NCBI GenBank assembly: GCA_020637195.1 | Contig: JACJWK010000001.1 | Span: forward strand, 1-64,000 | Direction: 5' to 3' | Length of the DNA stretch: 64,000 nt | DNA from: Microthrixaceae bacterium | GTDB lineage: Bacteria; Actinomycetota; Acidimicrobiia; Acidimicrobiales; DATDAH01 | In this document: positions 34,911 through 43,883 of the stretch, piece by piece | How positions within the stretch are numbered: the first letter of the stretch is position 1 | How the letters are laid out: the number at the start of each line of letters is the position of its first letter | Notes under the pieces: generated by a model | Database searches by the model: none | What the model was told of the DNA's origin: nothing | The model's input: the letters and a program-made list of their open reading frames with translations, nothing else | Translations under genes and position numbers: made by a program

Positions 34911-37607
34911 GTGGCCCCGGGCACCTATCCCGCCGAGTGGGAGACCGACGTCGTGCTGGCCGACGGCGCCACGCTGCACCTGCGCCCCATCCGGCCCGCG
35001 GACCGCGCGGCCCTCCAGGCGCTGTTCGGCCGGCTGTCCGAGGAGACCATCCAGTTCCGCTTCTTCACGCCCATGAAGGAGCTGAGCGAGGCCTGGCTCA
35101 CCCGGCTGACCACGGTGGACTACGTCGACCGAATGGCCCTCGTCGGCGTGCTCAACGACGACCTCGTGGCCGTCGGTCGCTACGACCGCCTCGACGACCC
35201 GCGGCGGGCCGAGGTGGCCTTCACCGTGGAGGACGCCCACCAGGGGCGAGGCATCGGCACGCTGTTGCTCGAGCACCTCGCCCTCGCCGCCCGCGAGCGG
35301 GGGATCGACACGTTCGCCGCCGAGGTGCTCACCGGCAACCGGCGCATGCTCGACGTCTTCCACGACACCGCGTTCCCGATCGAGCAGCACTTCGAGGGCG
35401 GGGCCATCCACGTCGAGTTCCCGATCACCCCCACCGAGGCGGCACTCGTCGCCCAGTCCCGTCGCGAGCGGGTCGCCGAGGCCCGGTCGATGGAGCGGGT
35501 GCTGGCGCCCCGGTCGATCGCGGTCGTCGGGGCCAGCCGGCGGGCGGGGACCATCGGCCACGAGATCTTCCGCAACCTGGTCACGGGCAACTTCTCGGGC
35601 CCGGTGTACCCGGTCAACCCCACCGCCCGCTCGGTCGCCGCGGTCCGGGCCTACCCATCGGTGGTCGACGTCCCCGGCGACGTGGACCTGGCCGTCGTGG
35701 CCGTCCCCGCCGAGCACGTCGGTGACGTGCTGGCCGACTGCGCCCGCCGCCAGGTCCGCGGGGTCGTGGTCATCACCGCGGGCTTCGCCGAGCTCGACGG
35801 GGGGAGCGAGCGCCAGCGTGAGCTGGTCGAGCTGGCCCGCCGCAGCGGGATGCGGCTCATCGGCCCGAACTGCATGGGGATCGTCAACACGAGCGCCGAC
35901 GTGCGCATGAACGCCACGTTCGCGCCCGTCACGCCGGCGCCGGGGCGCATGGCCTTCGCCTCGCAGTCGGGCGGGCTCGGCATCGAGCTGCTCCACCGGG
36001 CGGGCAGCCTGGGGCTCGGCATCTCCAGCTTCGTGTCGCTCGGCAACAAGGCGGACGTCAGCAGCAACGACCTGTTGCCCTACTGGCACGAGGACCCCGA
36101 CACCGACGTGATCCTGCTGTACCTCGAGTCGTTCGGGAACCCGCGCAAGTTCGGGCGTCTCGCCCGCGAGGTGGGTCGCACCAAGCCGATCGTGGCGGTC
36201 AAGGGCGGCCGCACGGCCACCGGCGTGCGGGCGGCGTCGTCGCACACCGCCGCCCTCAGCAGCCCCGACGCCACCGTCGGTGCCCTGTTCCGCCAGGCCG
36301 GGGTCATCCGGGTCGACACCCTCGAGCAGCTGTTCGACACCGCCCAGGTGCTGTCCCACCAGCCCCTGCCGGCCGGCCGCCGGCTGGCCATCGTCAGCAA
36401 CGGCGGTGGGCCCGCGATCCTCGCCGCGGACGCCTCCGACAGCTTCGGCCTCGAGGTGCCCGAGCTCAGCGATGGCCTGCAGGCCGAGCTCCGGCGCCTC
36501 TCGTCGCCGGAGGCGAGCGTCCGCAACCCGATCGACCTCGTGGCGTCGGCGACCGCGGGGCACTTCGACCAGACCCTGCGGGCGCTCCTCGCGTCGGACG
36601 AGGTGGACGCGGTGCTGGCGATCTTCGTGCCGCCGCTCGTGACCGACACGGACGACGTGGCCCGGGCCATCGTCGGCGCGGCCGACGGCACCAAGCCCGT
36701 GGTCGCCTGCTTCCTGGGCCAGGAGGGCATGCCCGAGGCGCTGCGGAGCGGCGGTCGGGCGATCCCGTCGTTCGCCTTCCCCGAGTCGGCCGTGCGGGCC
36801 CTCGGACGCGTGGCTGGTCACGCCGAGTGGCTGCGGCGCGACCCGGGCACGGTGCCCGCGCTCGCCGGCGTCGACGCCGACGCGGCCCGGGCGCTCGTCG
36901 ACCGGTTCCTGGCCCGGCACCCCGAGGGCGGCTGGCTGGACGCCGAGGAGGCCCTGGCCCTGGTCGGTGCCTTCGGCGTCCCCTGCCTGCCGTCCCGGCG
37001 GGTGTCCAGCGCGACCGAGGCGGTGACCGCGGGCCGGGCGCTCGGCCTGCCGGTCGCGCTCAAGGCGGCGTCGGGCACCATCGTGCACAAGACCGACGTC
37101 GGCGCGGTGCGGCTCGGGCTCGCCTCCGACGAGGCCGTACTCGACGCCTACGAGGCCATGGAGCGCCGCCTCGGGGACTCGATGGGCGGTGGGGTGGTGC
37201 AGCCGATGGCCGGCCCGGGCATCGAGGTGATCGTCGGCATCGTGCACGACCGCTCGTTCGGCCCCACGGTGGCGTTCGGCATGGGCGGCGTGCAGGCCGA
37301 GCTCCTGAAGGACACCGCGCTCGGCCTCGTGCCGGTCACCGACGCCGACGCCCACGACCTCGTGCGGTCGCTGCGGATGTCCCCGCTGTTCTTCGGCTAC
37401 CGGGGCACCGACCCGGTGGACGTGGCCGCTCTCGAGGACCTGCTGCTGCGGGTCAGCCTGGTGGCCGACGAGCTCCCCGAGGTCGTGGAGCTGGACGCCA
37501 ACCCGGTGGTCGTGTCGGCCCGGGGCGTGGCCGCGCTGGACGTGAAGGTGCGGGTCGAGCCCGCCCCGCCCACCTACGACGAGCGCCGGGCGCTCAGCCC
37601 GCCGTAG
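34911..37607 (+). CDS. Pat-type protein lysine acetyltransferase (GNAT + ADP-forming CoA-ligase domains)
   Basis: 898 residues. An N-terminal GNAT domain (about 5-165, acetyl-CoA loop VEDAHQGRGIGTLLLEHL) precedes a CoA-binding domain (IAVVGASRRAGTIGHEIFRN, about 200), a succinyl-CoA-ligase-like domain with GLGIELLHRA and SSHTAAL, and a C-terminal ATP-grasp (about 670-898, VALKAASGTIVHKTDVGAV). Salmonella Pat has the GNAT at the C-terminus. The reversed order here is that reported for Streptomyces PatA. Pat enzymes inactivate AMP-forming acyl-CoA synthetases by lysine acetylation. The ligase part is often non-catalytic and senses ligands; I did not settle whether its active-site His is kept. 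Confidence 0.88.
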   Translation: MAPGTYPAEWETDVVLADGATLHLRPIRPADRAALQALFGRLSEETIQFRFFTPMKELSEAWLTRLTTVDYVDRMALVGVLNDDLVAVGRYDRLDDPRRAEVAFTVEDAHQGRGIGTLLLEHLALAARERGIDTFAAEVLTGNRRMLDVFHDTAFPIEQHFEGGAIHVEFPITPTEAALVAQSRRERVAEARSMERVLAPRSIAVVGASRRAGTIGHEIFRNLVTGNFSGPVYPVNPTARSVAAVRAYPSVVDVPGDVDLAVVAVPAEHVGDVLADCARRQVRGVVVITAGFAELDGGSERQRELVELARRSGMRLIGPNCMGIVNTSADVRMNATFAPVTPAPGRMAFASQSGGLGIELLHRAGSLGLGISSFVSLGNKADVSSNDLLPYWHEDPDTDVILLYLESFGNPRKFGRLAREVGRTKPIVAVKGGRTATGVRAASSHTAALSSPDATVGALFRQAGVIRVDTLEQLFDTAQVLSHQPLPAGRRLAIVSNGGGPAILAADASDSFGLEVPELSDGLQAELRRLSSPEASVRNPIDLVASATAGHFDQTLRALLASDEVDAVLAIFVPPLVTDTDDVARAIVGAADGTKPVVACFLGQEGMPEALRSGGRAIPSFAFPESAVRALGRVAGHAEWLRRDPGTVPALAGVDADAARALVDRFLARHPEGGWLDAEEALALVGAFGVPCLPSRRVSSATEAVTAGRALGLPVALKAASGTIVHKTDVGAVRLGLASDEAVLDAYEAMERRLGDSMGGGVVQPMAGPGIEVIVGIVHDRSFGPTVAFGMGGVQAELLKDTALGLVPVTDADAHDLVRSLRMSPLFFGYRGTDPVDVAALEDLLLRVSLVADELPEVVELDANPVVVSARGVAALDVKVRVEPAPPTYDERRALSPP

Positions 37608-38549
37608 CTAGCGGTCGCCGCTCGGGAGCGCGTGGCCTTCGCGCCGCCACGCCTTCCAGTGGGACCGGAGCCGGCGGCCGAACGCGCTCGGCTTCTCGGC
37701 GTACACCTGCACGCCGAGCCCGTGGGCCCGTCGCTGGAGCCGGCGCCGGGCGCGCCGGGCGCGCTCGACCGTGGCCGTCGCCGCCTCCTCGCCGCCGAAG
37801 GCGGTGGGGTCGACCCCCAGGAGGTCGACGAGGACGGCGAGGTCGTGGTCGTCGCCGAGGTCCTCGGACAGGGCGTGGAGCACCTGCGCCTGGGCGCCGA
37901 GCACGGCGGGAGCCGCGGGCGCCAGGAGCCGGGTGGCGTACCACAGGTCCTTCTCGCGCTTGCGCCACTCGTGGAGCGTCTCGTCGTCGCCCTGGTCGGC
38001 GGCGCGGTCCATCGCCTTGCGGCCCGCCCGGTACGCCGACGTGGCGCCCTCGACGAGCACGCCGGCGTGGTCGGCCACCTGGCACTGCGCGACGAAGGCG
38101 CGGAGCGCCTCGAGGCCGGTGAGGGCCCGACCGATCCGGTCGTGCTGCTCGGCGACGGCGCGGGTGGCCTCGTGGGCGCGGCGGGTCAGCTCGGCCCGCA
38201 CGGCGAGCAGGGCCGGGTCGGCGGACCCCTGCCCGGTGTCGTGGCCTTCGACCAGGAGCCGGTCGAAGGAGCCCAGCAGGGCGTGGGCGTCGCGGATCGA
38301 CGAGATCTCCGCCGCCGCGTCCCGAGCCGTGCGGTTGACGGTCCGGTAGTCGCGCGGCGCGAGCCCGGGGCGCACGAGCCGGGCCAGGCCGCGGACCTTC
38401 TTGGTGCGCTTGCGGACGTCGTGGACGGTGGCCTCGACCCCGCGGTCGTCGGGGTGGCGCAGCCCGGCGACGGCCCGGTCGAGCTCGTCGCCGGCGATGC
38501 GCCGGAAGCCTTCCGCGACCCGCTCGCCCTGCCCCCACTCGTAGGCCAC
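37608..38549 (-). CDS. CHAD domain protein
   Basis: 313 residues made of a conserved histidine alpha-helical domain: VHDVRKRTKKVRGLARLVRP near residue 40, RTARDAAAEISSIRDAHALL, and the second repeat EWRKREKDLWYATRLL near 200. CHAD binds polyphosphate. No CYTH/triphosphatase partner is adjacent. GTG 38549 lies 9 bases after the thiolase stop and it ends the TetR-led minus-strand string. Its stop codon directly abuts the stop of the Pat-like gene (palindrome TAGCTA). Confidence 0.88.
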   Translation of the reverse strand: MAYEWGQGERVAEGFRRIAGDELDRAVAGLRHPDDRGVEATVHDVRKRTKKVRGLARLVRPGLAPRDYRTVNRTARDAAAEISSIRDAHALLGSFDRLLVEGHDTGQGSADPALLAVRAELTRRAHEATRAVAEQHDRIGRALTGLEALRAFVAQCQVADHAGVLVEGATSAYRAGRKAMDRAADQGDDETLHEWRKREKDLWYATRLLAPAAPAVLGAQAQVLHALSEDLGDDHDLAVLVDLLGVDPTAFGGEEAATATVERARRARRRLQRRAHGLGVQVYAEKPSAFGRRLRSHWKAWRREGHALPSGDR

Positions 38550-38557
38550 GGGACGCG

Positions 38558-39793
38558 TCAGCCGCGCCCGACGACCAGGCTCGCGACCGTCGTGAGGCTG
38601 CCGCCCAGGTTCAGGGTGGCCACCCGGCGGGCGCCGTCCACCTGGCAGTCCCCGGCGGCGCCGGTGACCTGGCGGGCGGCGTCCCAGAGCATGCGCACGC
38701 CGGTGGCCCCCACCGGGTGGCCGCCGGCGAGCAGGCCGCCGGAGGGGTTCACGGGCAGGGCGCCGTCCCGCTCGGTGCGCCCGTCCTCGACGGCCTTCCA
38801 CCCCTCGCCGGGGGCGGTGAGTCCGAGGTGGTCGAGGGCGGCGTACTCGCTGATGGTGAAGCAGTCGTGCAGCTCGACGGCGTCCAGCTCGTCCACCGAC
38901 GAGACGCCCGCCCGGGAGAAGGCGTCCAGGGCGGCGCCGCGCAGGTGGGGGAACACGTAGGGCGCGTCCCGGCCGGCCGTGAGCTTGTCGGCCATGGTCA
39001 TCCGGGCGGTGCGGTGCCCCCACCCCTCGATGCGGGCCACGGCCGCGAGGTCGCGGCCCCGGGTCGCGGCCCACGCCCGGGCGTAGCCGGGGGAGGCGAG
39101 CACGACCGCGGCGGCGCCGTCGGTGACCTGGGAGCAGTCGGCGCGCCGCAGGCGCCCCGCCACGACGGGGTTGGTCTCGTCGTCGGCGGCGAAGGTGGCG
39201 TCGCCGACGTGCCAGCCGCGGGTCTGGGCCGACGGGTTGGTGGCGGCGTTGGCGTACGCCTTGCGGGCGATCGCCGCGAGGTGGGCGTCGTCGAGCCCGT
39301 AGCGCCGGTCGTACTCGTCGGCGACGTCGCTGAAGAGCTGGGGCCACGGGTAGTCCAGGCCGGCCACCTCGTCGTGGGCCCGGCCGGCCGCACCCAGCGC
39401 CGCCTGCGCGGCGAAGGCCCCGTCGGCCCGCATGAGCTCGACGCCGACCACCAGGGCGACCTCGGCGCGCCCGGCGGCGAGGTCGGCGGTGGCGGCCAGC
39501 ACGGCCATGCTGCCCGAGGCGCAGGCGGCCTCGTGCCGGCTGATCGCGATGCCCTCGAGCCCGGGGACGGCGTCGACGAGCAGCCCGCCCAGGTGGCCCT
39601 GGCCCGAGTAGATCTCCGCGGCGAAGTTCCCGACGTGGGCCACGCCGACGTCGGCCGGTTCGAGGTCGGCGGCCTCGAGCGCGCCTCGGGCCGCCTCGCC
39701 GAGCAGGTCGGTGAGGCCGAGACCCTCACGGGCGGCGTTCCGGGCGAAGTCGGTCTGGTGGCCGCCCAGGACGAACGGCGTGGGCTCGCTCAC
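38558..39793 (-). CDS. Thiolase-family acyltransferase (SCP-x/lipid-transfer type)
   Basis: 411 residues. The nucleophilic cysteine lies in HEAACASGSMAV near residue 91 and the catalytic His in LLAGGHPVGATG near 358; GGSLTTVASLVVGRG ends the protein. The N-terminal sequence is of the SCP-x/acetyl-CoA acetyltransferase-like branch, commonly linked to side-chain degradation of sterols and other polyketide or isoprenoid acids. Its GTG overlaps the stop of the carotenoid oxygenase gene by 4 nt, so a joint pathway is likely, such as chain-shortening of apocarotenoid acids. That link is inference. Confidence 0.85.
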   Translation of the reverse strand: MSEPTPFVLGGHQTDFARNAAREGLGLTDLLGEAARGALEAADLEPADVGVAHVGNFAAEIYSGQGHLGGLLVDAVPGLEGIAISRHEAACASGSMAVLAATADLAAGRAEVALVVGVELMRADGAFAAQAALGAAGRAHDEVAGLDYPWPQLFSDVADEYDRRYGLDDAHLAAIARKAYANAATNPSAQTRGWHVGDATFAADDETNPVVAGRLRRADCSQVTDGAAAVVLASPGYARAWAATRGRDLAAVARIEGWGHRTARMTMADKLTAGRDAPYVFPHLRGAALDAFSRAGVSSVDELDAVELHDCFTISEYAALDHLGLTAPGEGWKAVEDGRTERDGALPVNPSGGLLAGGHPVGATGVRMLWDAARQVTGAAGDCQVDGARRVATLNLGGSLTTVASLVVGRG

Positions 39794-41223
39794 GAGGTGA
39801 CGAGGTCCTCGGCGGGCACCCACCACGAGTGGTAGCCGGCCGGCACCCGGGCGGGGACGGCGAGGCGGCACACCGGGCCCTCCTCCAGGTGCTCGGCGTC
39901 GAGGACGTGGACCTCGGAGCGGCCCGTCGCCTCCTCGACCACGAAGGCGACGAGGTAGCCCTCGGCCTCGCCGGCGGCGCCCGCCTTGGGGCAGAACGGC
40001 GTCTCGCAGCCGTACCAGCCCTCCGGCCAGGAGTGGCTGGTCGTCTCGCCGGTGAGGCGGTCGTGGCGGATCACGCCGTCGAAGGCCAGCTCGGACCGCT
40101 CGGCGAAGCGCATCAGGTACGAGTAGCGGAAGGGCTGGCCGATGCGGCGCACGTCGATGCGGGGGAACTCGGCCATCTGGTCGTCCAGGCGGCGCTTGGC
40201 GATGGTGCCGTCGTCGAGGTGGAAGGTCCACTCGGTGAGGAACGGCTCGAGGCGCAGCATGGCGATCTGCGGCGCGTCGGGCAGGTCCGGCGCGTTGGCG
40301 GGGTCGTTGGCGAGCGGGTCGGCGATCTCGCAGCCCACCAGCTTGACCACGCCGTCCTCCTGCCAGGCGCCGCACACGTGGTACATGAAGCACGGGTCGG
40401 TCTCGAACCAGCGCACGTCGGCGACCGGGGCGCTGGTGTCGCCGTGGCGGGCCACGAGGCCGAAGCGCGACGGCCGGTCGCGGTGGAAGGCCAGGCGGCT
40501 GCGGCCGTCGGCCTGCTCCCACATGAAGGGGAAGTCGAACACGACGATCCAGTCGTCGCTGAAGGCGATGTCGTGCTGCAGGCGGGGCCCGCCGACCTCG
40601 ACGGTCTGGCTGCGCACCACCTCGCCGTCGGGCGACACCACCCCGAGGGTGAGGAACGGCGGCACCGGGTCGTAGTCGATGAAGAGCAGCTCGCCGGTGA
40701 CGGGGTCGACCTTGGGGTGGGCGGCGATGTGGGTCTGGAGCGTGCCGCCGAAGTCCTCGGTGCCGAGGGTCTCGAGGTCGGGGAGCGAGACCCGGTAGGC
40801 GTCGCCGCCCAGCCACCACAGCGCGAGCAGTTCGCCGTTGAAGAACACCAGGTCGGTGTTGGCGGTGTCCTTGAACACGTCGGGGAACTTGGAGAAGTCG
40901 GGCGGCTCGAGGATGCCGGTCCACAGGGCCTCGCCGGCGTCCTCCTCGACGGCCAGCGCCCGGGTGCGCACGTAGCGGTTGGCGTAGTGGGCGCCGGCGT
41001 CGTCGAAGTGCACCGCGTGCACCATCCCGTCGCCGTCGAACCAGTGGTAGCGCCCCTCGGGCTCGAAGCGGGGGTTGGAGCCGTTGCGGGTGAACACCCC
41101 CCGCAGGTCTGCCGGGATCTCGCCGGCGATGACCTCGAGGTCGGCCTGCACCTCGTCCTGGACGGGGGCGTACATCCCGTCGAGGTACGGCGAGCGGTGC
41201 TCGACGCGGGTGGTCATGGTCAT
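39790..41223 (-). CDS. Carotenoid oxygenase (RPE65/lignostilbene dioxygenase family)
   Basis: 477 residues of the seven-bladed non-haem iron oxygenase family. The four iron-binding histidines are visible: HPKVDP near residue 168, LQHDIAF near 216, MYHVCGAW near 287 and YHSWW near 467. RGVFTRNGSNPRFEP is the usual N-terminal signature. It should cleave a polyene or stilbene double bond with O2; substrate unknown (carotenoid, apocarotenoid or lignostilbene). Upstream and downstream genes are on the same strand, and a TetR repressor heads the string. Confidence 0.9.
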   Translation of the reverse strand: MTMTTRVEHRSPYLDGMYAPVQDEVQADLEVIAGEIPADLRGVFTRNGSNPRFEPEGRYHWFDGDGMVHAVHFDDAGAHYANRYVRTRALAVEEDAGEALWTGILEPPDFSKFPDVFKDTANTDLVFFNGELLALWWLGGDAYRVSLPDLETLGTEDFGGTLQTHIAAHPKVDPVTGELLFIDYDPVPPFLTLGVVSPDGEVVRSQTVEVGGPRLQHDIAFSDDWIVVFDFPFMWEQADGRSRLAFHRDRPSRFGLVARHGDTSAPVADVRWFETDPCFMYHVCGAWQEDGVVKLVGCEIADPLANDPANAPDLPDAPQIAMLRLEPFLTEWTFHLDDGTIAKRRLDDQMAEFPRIDVRRIGQPFRYSYLMRFAERSELAFDGVIRHDRLTGETTSHSWPEGWYGCETPFCPKAGAAGEAEGYLVAFVVEEATGRSEVHVLDAEHLEEGPVCRLAVPARVPAGYHSWWVPAEDLVTS

Positions 41224-41300
41224 GGCGGGGCCCCCTCCGGCGCGGCGTGCGTCAGCCCTCCATCATGGCGCACCTTCGGGGGAGGAGAGTCGCCCCTCGT

Positions 41301-41936
41301 CTAGTCCGCGGGCGCCACCGAGGCGAAGGCGCGGGCCTTGTCCAGCGCCGCGGTGCGCTCGTCGGCGGTGGCCGAGCCCACGAGCTCGTAGTCGTGCGCC
41401 CACTCGGGGCGCAGCTCGCCGTCGTCGTCGAGCAGCCAGCCCATGGCCAGGCGGCGGGGGACCCGGACGCGCTCGGGGCGCTCGAGGGTGCCGAACACCC
41501 GGTCCCACCAGGGCACGGACACGCCGTGGTTGCTCATGGGGTGGCCGAAGTGGTGGTGGAAGTGGTGCACCCGCAGCCAGCGCGAGTACGGGCCCGACGG
41601 GCCCCGCAGGTGGGCCTGCGCGTGGCAGTACTCGTAGACGCCGTACCCGAAGGCCCAGCCCGCGGCGACGCCGAGACCGACGGCCAGCGAGCCGGTCAGG
41701 TACCAGAACAGGGGGGTCCAGATGAGCCCGCCGACGAGGCCGACGCCGATCCAGCTGAGGACGTTGGTGTAGGCGAGGTGCCAGTCGGCACGCACGTGGT
41801 GGAGCAGGTGCTCTCGGCTCATGATCCCCTTGCCGTGCAGCTCGTGCATGGCGAAGCGGTGCAGCACGTACTCGCCGAGGGTCCAGAGCAGCCAGCCGAA
41901 GGCGAAGGCGAAGAGGGTGAGGAGCAGCGTGGTCAT
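41301..41936 (-). CDS. Sterol-desaturase/carotenoid-hydroxylase superfamily membrane protein
   Basis: 211 residues with four hydrophobic stretches and the histidine clusters of a di-iron fatty-acid/carotenoid hydroxylase: HRFAMHELHG, HLLHHVRADWH, YCHAQAHLRG and HHFHHHFGHPMSNHG. It would hydroxylate a lipid or carotenoid in the membrane using O2. It lies 11 bases after the TetR gene and 77 bases before the carotenoid oxygenase, which points to oxidative carotenoid metabolism. The exact substrate is not shown. Confidence 0.88.
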   Translation of the reverse strand: MTTLLLTLFAFAFGWLLWTLGEYVLHRFAMHELHGKGIMSREHLLHHVRADWHLAYTNVLSWIGVGLVGGLIWTPLFWYLTGSLAVGLGVAAGWAFGYGVYEYCHAQAHLRGPSGPYSRWLRVHHFHHHFGHPMSNHGVSVPWWDRVFGTLERPERVRVPRRLAMGWLLDDDGELRPEWAHDYELVGSATADERTAALDKARAFASVAPAD

Positions 41937-41947
41937 GGGGAGACCTC

Positions 41948-42721
41948 TCAGAGGTGGTCGGCGACCCAGTGGTCGCTGGCGAGTCGGGCGGTGGTGAGGG
42001 CGTCGGGGTCGGCGCCCCAGCCCCGGAGCAGGGCGCGGGTGAGCTCGTGGCCGAGGGCGGCGCCGGTCGTGGGCACGCCGATGCCGAGGTCGTCGACCTG
42101 GAGGCCGCCGTTGAGGGCGGTGACCCAGACGAAGGTGCGCAGCAGGTCGCCGTCGACGAGCCCGTCGACCGCGTCGGCCCCGGCGTCGTGGGGGTCGAGG
42201 GCACCGGCGGCCACGGCGTCGGCCAGCAGGCGGCGGGGTCGGTCGAGCACGCTCATGGCGGCGGGCACGACGGTGGCGGCGTCGTTGGCCTCCTGCACCT
42301 TGGGGGTGGCGAGGAGCTGCTGTTGGAGGCGGAACTCCCGGGGGTGGGACGCGGGGGCCGTGAGGAACAGGTCGGAGAACACCCAGAGCCGGGCGAGGGC
42401 GCCCACCTCGGGGGAGAGGGGCTCGGCGCGGGCGCCGGCGTCGAGGTCCCACGCCTGGAGGGTCGACTCGGCCACGCCGCCGAGGGTGTGCAGCGCACGC
42501 TGCTGGAGGGCGGCGATCAGCGCGCTGCGCGACGGGAAGTAGGTGTAGAGCGAGGCGGGGGCGTAGTCGGCGGCCTCGGCCAGCGCGGCCATGGTCACGC
42601 CCTCGACACCGACGCGCTCGCTCAGCTCGAGGGCGAGGTCGAGCAGGTCGTTGCGCTTGGCCGCCCGCTTTCGGGTGCGGCGATCGGGTTCAACCGACGT
42701 GTCTACGATTTCCGAAGGCAC
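41948..42721 (-). CDS. TetR-family transcriptional regulator
   Basis: 257 residues. N-terminal helix-turn-helix with TMAALAEAADYAPASLYTYF, preceded by a basic stretch RRTRKRAAKRND; the C-terminal ligand pocket is divergent. Probably represses itself and the four downstream genes. An in-frame GTG at 42757 would give a longer form, but GTG 42721 is preferred because TTGACC, a 17-nt spacer, TACGTT and 7 nt lead exactly to it. The inverted repeat around this start is the likely operator. Confidence 0.9.
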   Translation of the reverse strand: MPSEIVDTSVEPDRRTRKRAAKRNDLLDLALELSERVGVEGVTMAALAEAADYAPASLYTYFPSRSALIAALQQRALHTLGGVAESTLQAWDLDAGARAEPLSPEVGALARLWVFSDLFLTAPASHPREFRLQQQLLATPKVQEANDAATVVPAAMSVLDRPRRLLADAVAAGALDPHDAGADAVDGLVDGDLLRTFVWVTALNGGLQVDDLGIGVPTTGAALGHELTRALLRGWGADPDALTTARLASDHWVADHL

Positions 42722-42735
42722 GTCGGAAAACGTAG
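42703..42735. promoter_or_regulatory. Likely TetR operator (33-bp inverted repeat)
   Basis: On the plus strand CTACGATTTCCGA (42703-42715) and TCGGAAAACGTAG (42723-42735) pair at 12 of 13 positions around a 7-nt centre. The repeat covers the -10 element and the start codon of the TetR gene, an ideal place for autorepression. Confidence 0.7.
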
Positions 42736-42757
42736 CTGCATCGATGTGACGGGTCAA
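42729..42757 (-). promoter_or_regulatory. Promoter of the TetR-led operon
   Basis: TTGACC (42757-42752), 17 nt, TACGTT (42734-42729). The transcript would start at or next to the GTG at 42721, so it is leaderless. This is the best -35/-10 pair in the window. Confidence 0.65.
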
Positions 42758-42772
42758 GGGCGGCGCCGGGCG

Positions 42773-43876
42773 TCATGGCCAGAGGGGTACCAGTTTGCGA
42801 CCGTCGACCCACGCCTCCCAGCCGTTGCTGCAGCGGACGCGGGCCCAGTCGCCCGACCACTCCATCACCTCGACGTCGAGGTCGGGATCGAGGTCGGCGG
42901 CCGGCGCCGGTCCCGGGTCGGCCGCCGACCACGCCGGCAGGCCCGTCCACGGGACCCGGTGGCTGGCGCGGTAGGGCTGCGCGACGGGCTCGCCGCGCGG
43001 TGGCGTCACCGGTTCGGCCTCGGGCCAGCGGCGCCCGTCGGTGAGGTCGAGGTCGTGGGTGCGGCAGAGGTCGTGGAGCTCCCGGCCGAAGGCAGCCGCC
43101 GAGACGGGACGCCGCGCCGGGTCCCGGGCGAGGGCCTGGCCCAGGGTGGAGGCGACGTCGTCGGGCACCTCGGCACCGAGCGGCGCGGCCGGGATCGATG
43201 CGATGCGGCCGACCACGGCCTCGACGGTGTCGCCCGGGCCCACCGAGAAGGGGGGCGCACCCGCGATCAGCTCGTGCAGCAGGGCGCCGAGCGAGTAGAC
43301 GTCGGCCGCGACGGTCGGGCTCGCCCCGTCGAGCACCTCCGGGGCGGTCCACACGACCGACTGCGGCGTGCGGGCCGCTCGACCGGCCGGCTCGCCGACC
43401 ACCCGGGTCACACGGAACTCGGCCAGCAGCGGCGTGCCGTCCGGTGCGACCAGCACGGCCTCGGGGCGCAGCTCGCCGTGCACGAGGCCGTGGCGGTGCA
43501 CCGCCGCGAGGGCGTGGGCGACGTGGACGCCGATGCGCAGGGCCTCCTGCCAGCCGACCGGGCCCCGCTGCGCCAGGAGGTCGGCGAGCGAGCCGTCCGG
43601 CACGTAGGCCATCACCAGGTAGGGCCGCCCGTCCTGGTCGAGGCCGGCGTCGTGCAGGGTGACCACGGCGGGGTGGTCCCCGAGCGCACCGGCGGTGCGG
43701 CACTCCTCGTCGAAGCGGCCGGCGGCGTCGTCGTCGAGGGGGTCGTGGAAGACCTTCACCGCCACCGGGCGCCCGAACGCGGTCTGCGTCGCCCGGTACA
43801 CGGTCGCGAACGGATCGTCGGCGAGGACGGTGCCGCCGCTCAGCCCGGGCAGTCGGAGGGTCGTCTCGTCGCCCAT
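42773..43876 (-). CDS. Predicted pseudokinase with C-terminal SH3-like domain
   Basis: 367 residues with the fold of a bacterial Ser/Thr protein kinase. The ATP lysine (VAVKVF) and helix-C Glu, WTAPE and AADVYSLG are present. The three catalytic spots are altered: HRD-x-K-x-x-N is HGELRPEAV (Asp to Glu, Asn to Ala), DFG is EFR, and there is no glycine-rich loop. So it probably lacks phosphotransfer and works as a scaffold or sensor. After a linker, the end (DWARVRCSNGWEAWVDGR) looks SH3-like. Its start is 7 bases after the anchored partner's stop. Whether Glu could still support weak activity is untested. Confidence 0.75.
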   Translation of the reverse strand: MGDETTLRLPGLSGGTVLADDPFATVYRATQTAFGRPVAVKVFHDPLDDDAAGRFDEECRTAGALGDHPAVVTLHDAGLDQDGRPYLVMAYVPDGSLADLLAQRGPVGWQEALRIGVHVAHALAAVHRHGLVHGELRPEAVLVAPDGTPLLAEFRVTRVVGEPAGRAARTPQSVVWTAPEVLDGASPTVAADVYSLGALLHELIAGAPPFSVGPGDTVEAVVGRIASIPAAPLGAEVPDDVASTLGQALARDPARRPVSAAAFGRELHDLCRTHDLDLTDGRRWPEAEPVTPPRGEPVAQPYRASHRVPWTGLPAWSAADPGPAPAADLDPDLDVEVMEWSGDWARVRCSNGWEAWVDGRKLVPLWP

Positions 43877-43883
43877 GGCCACC

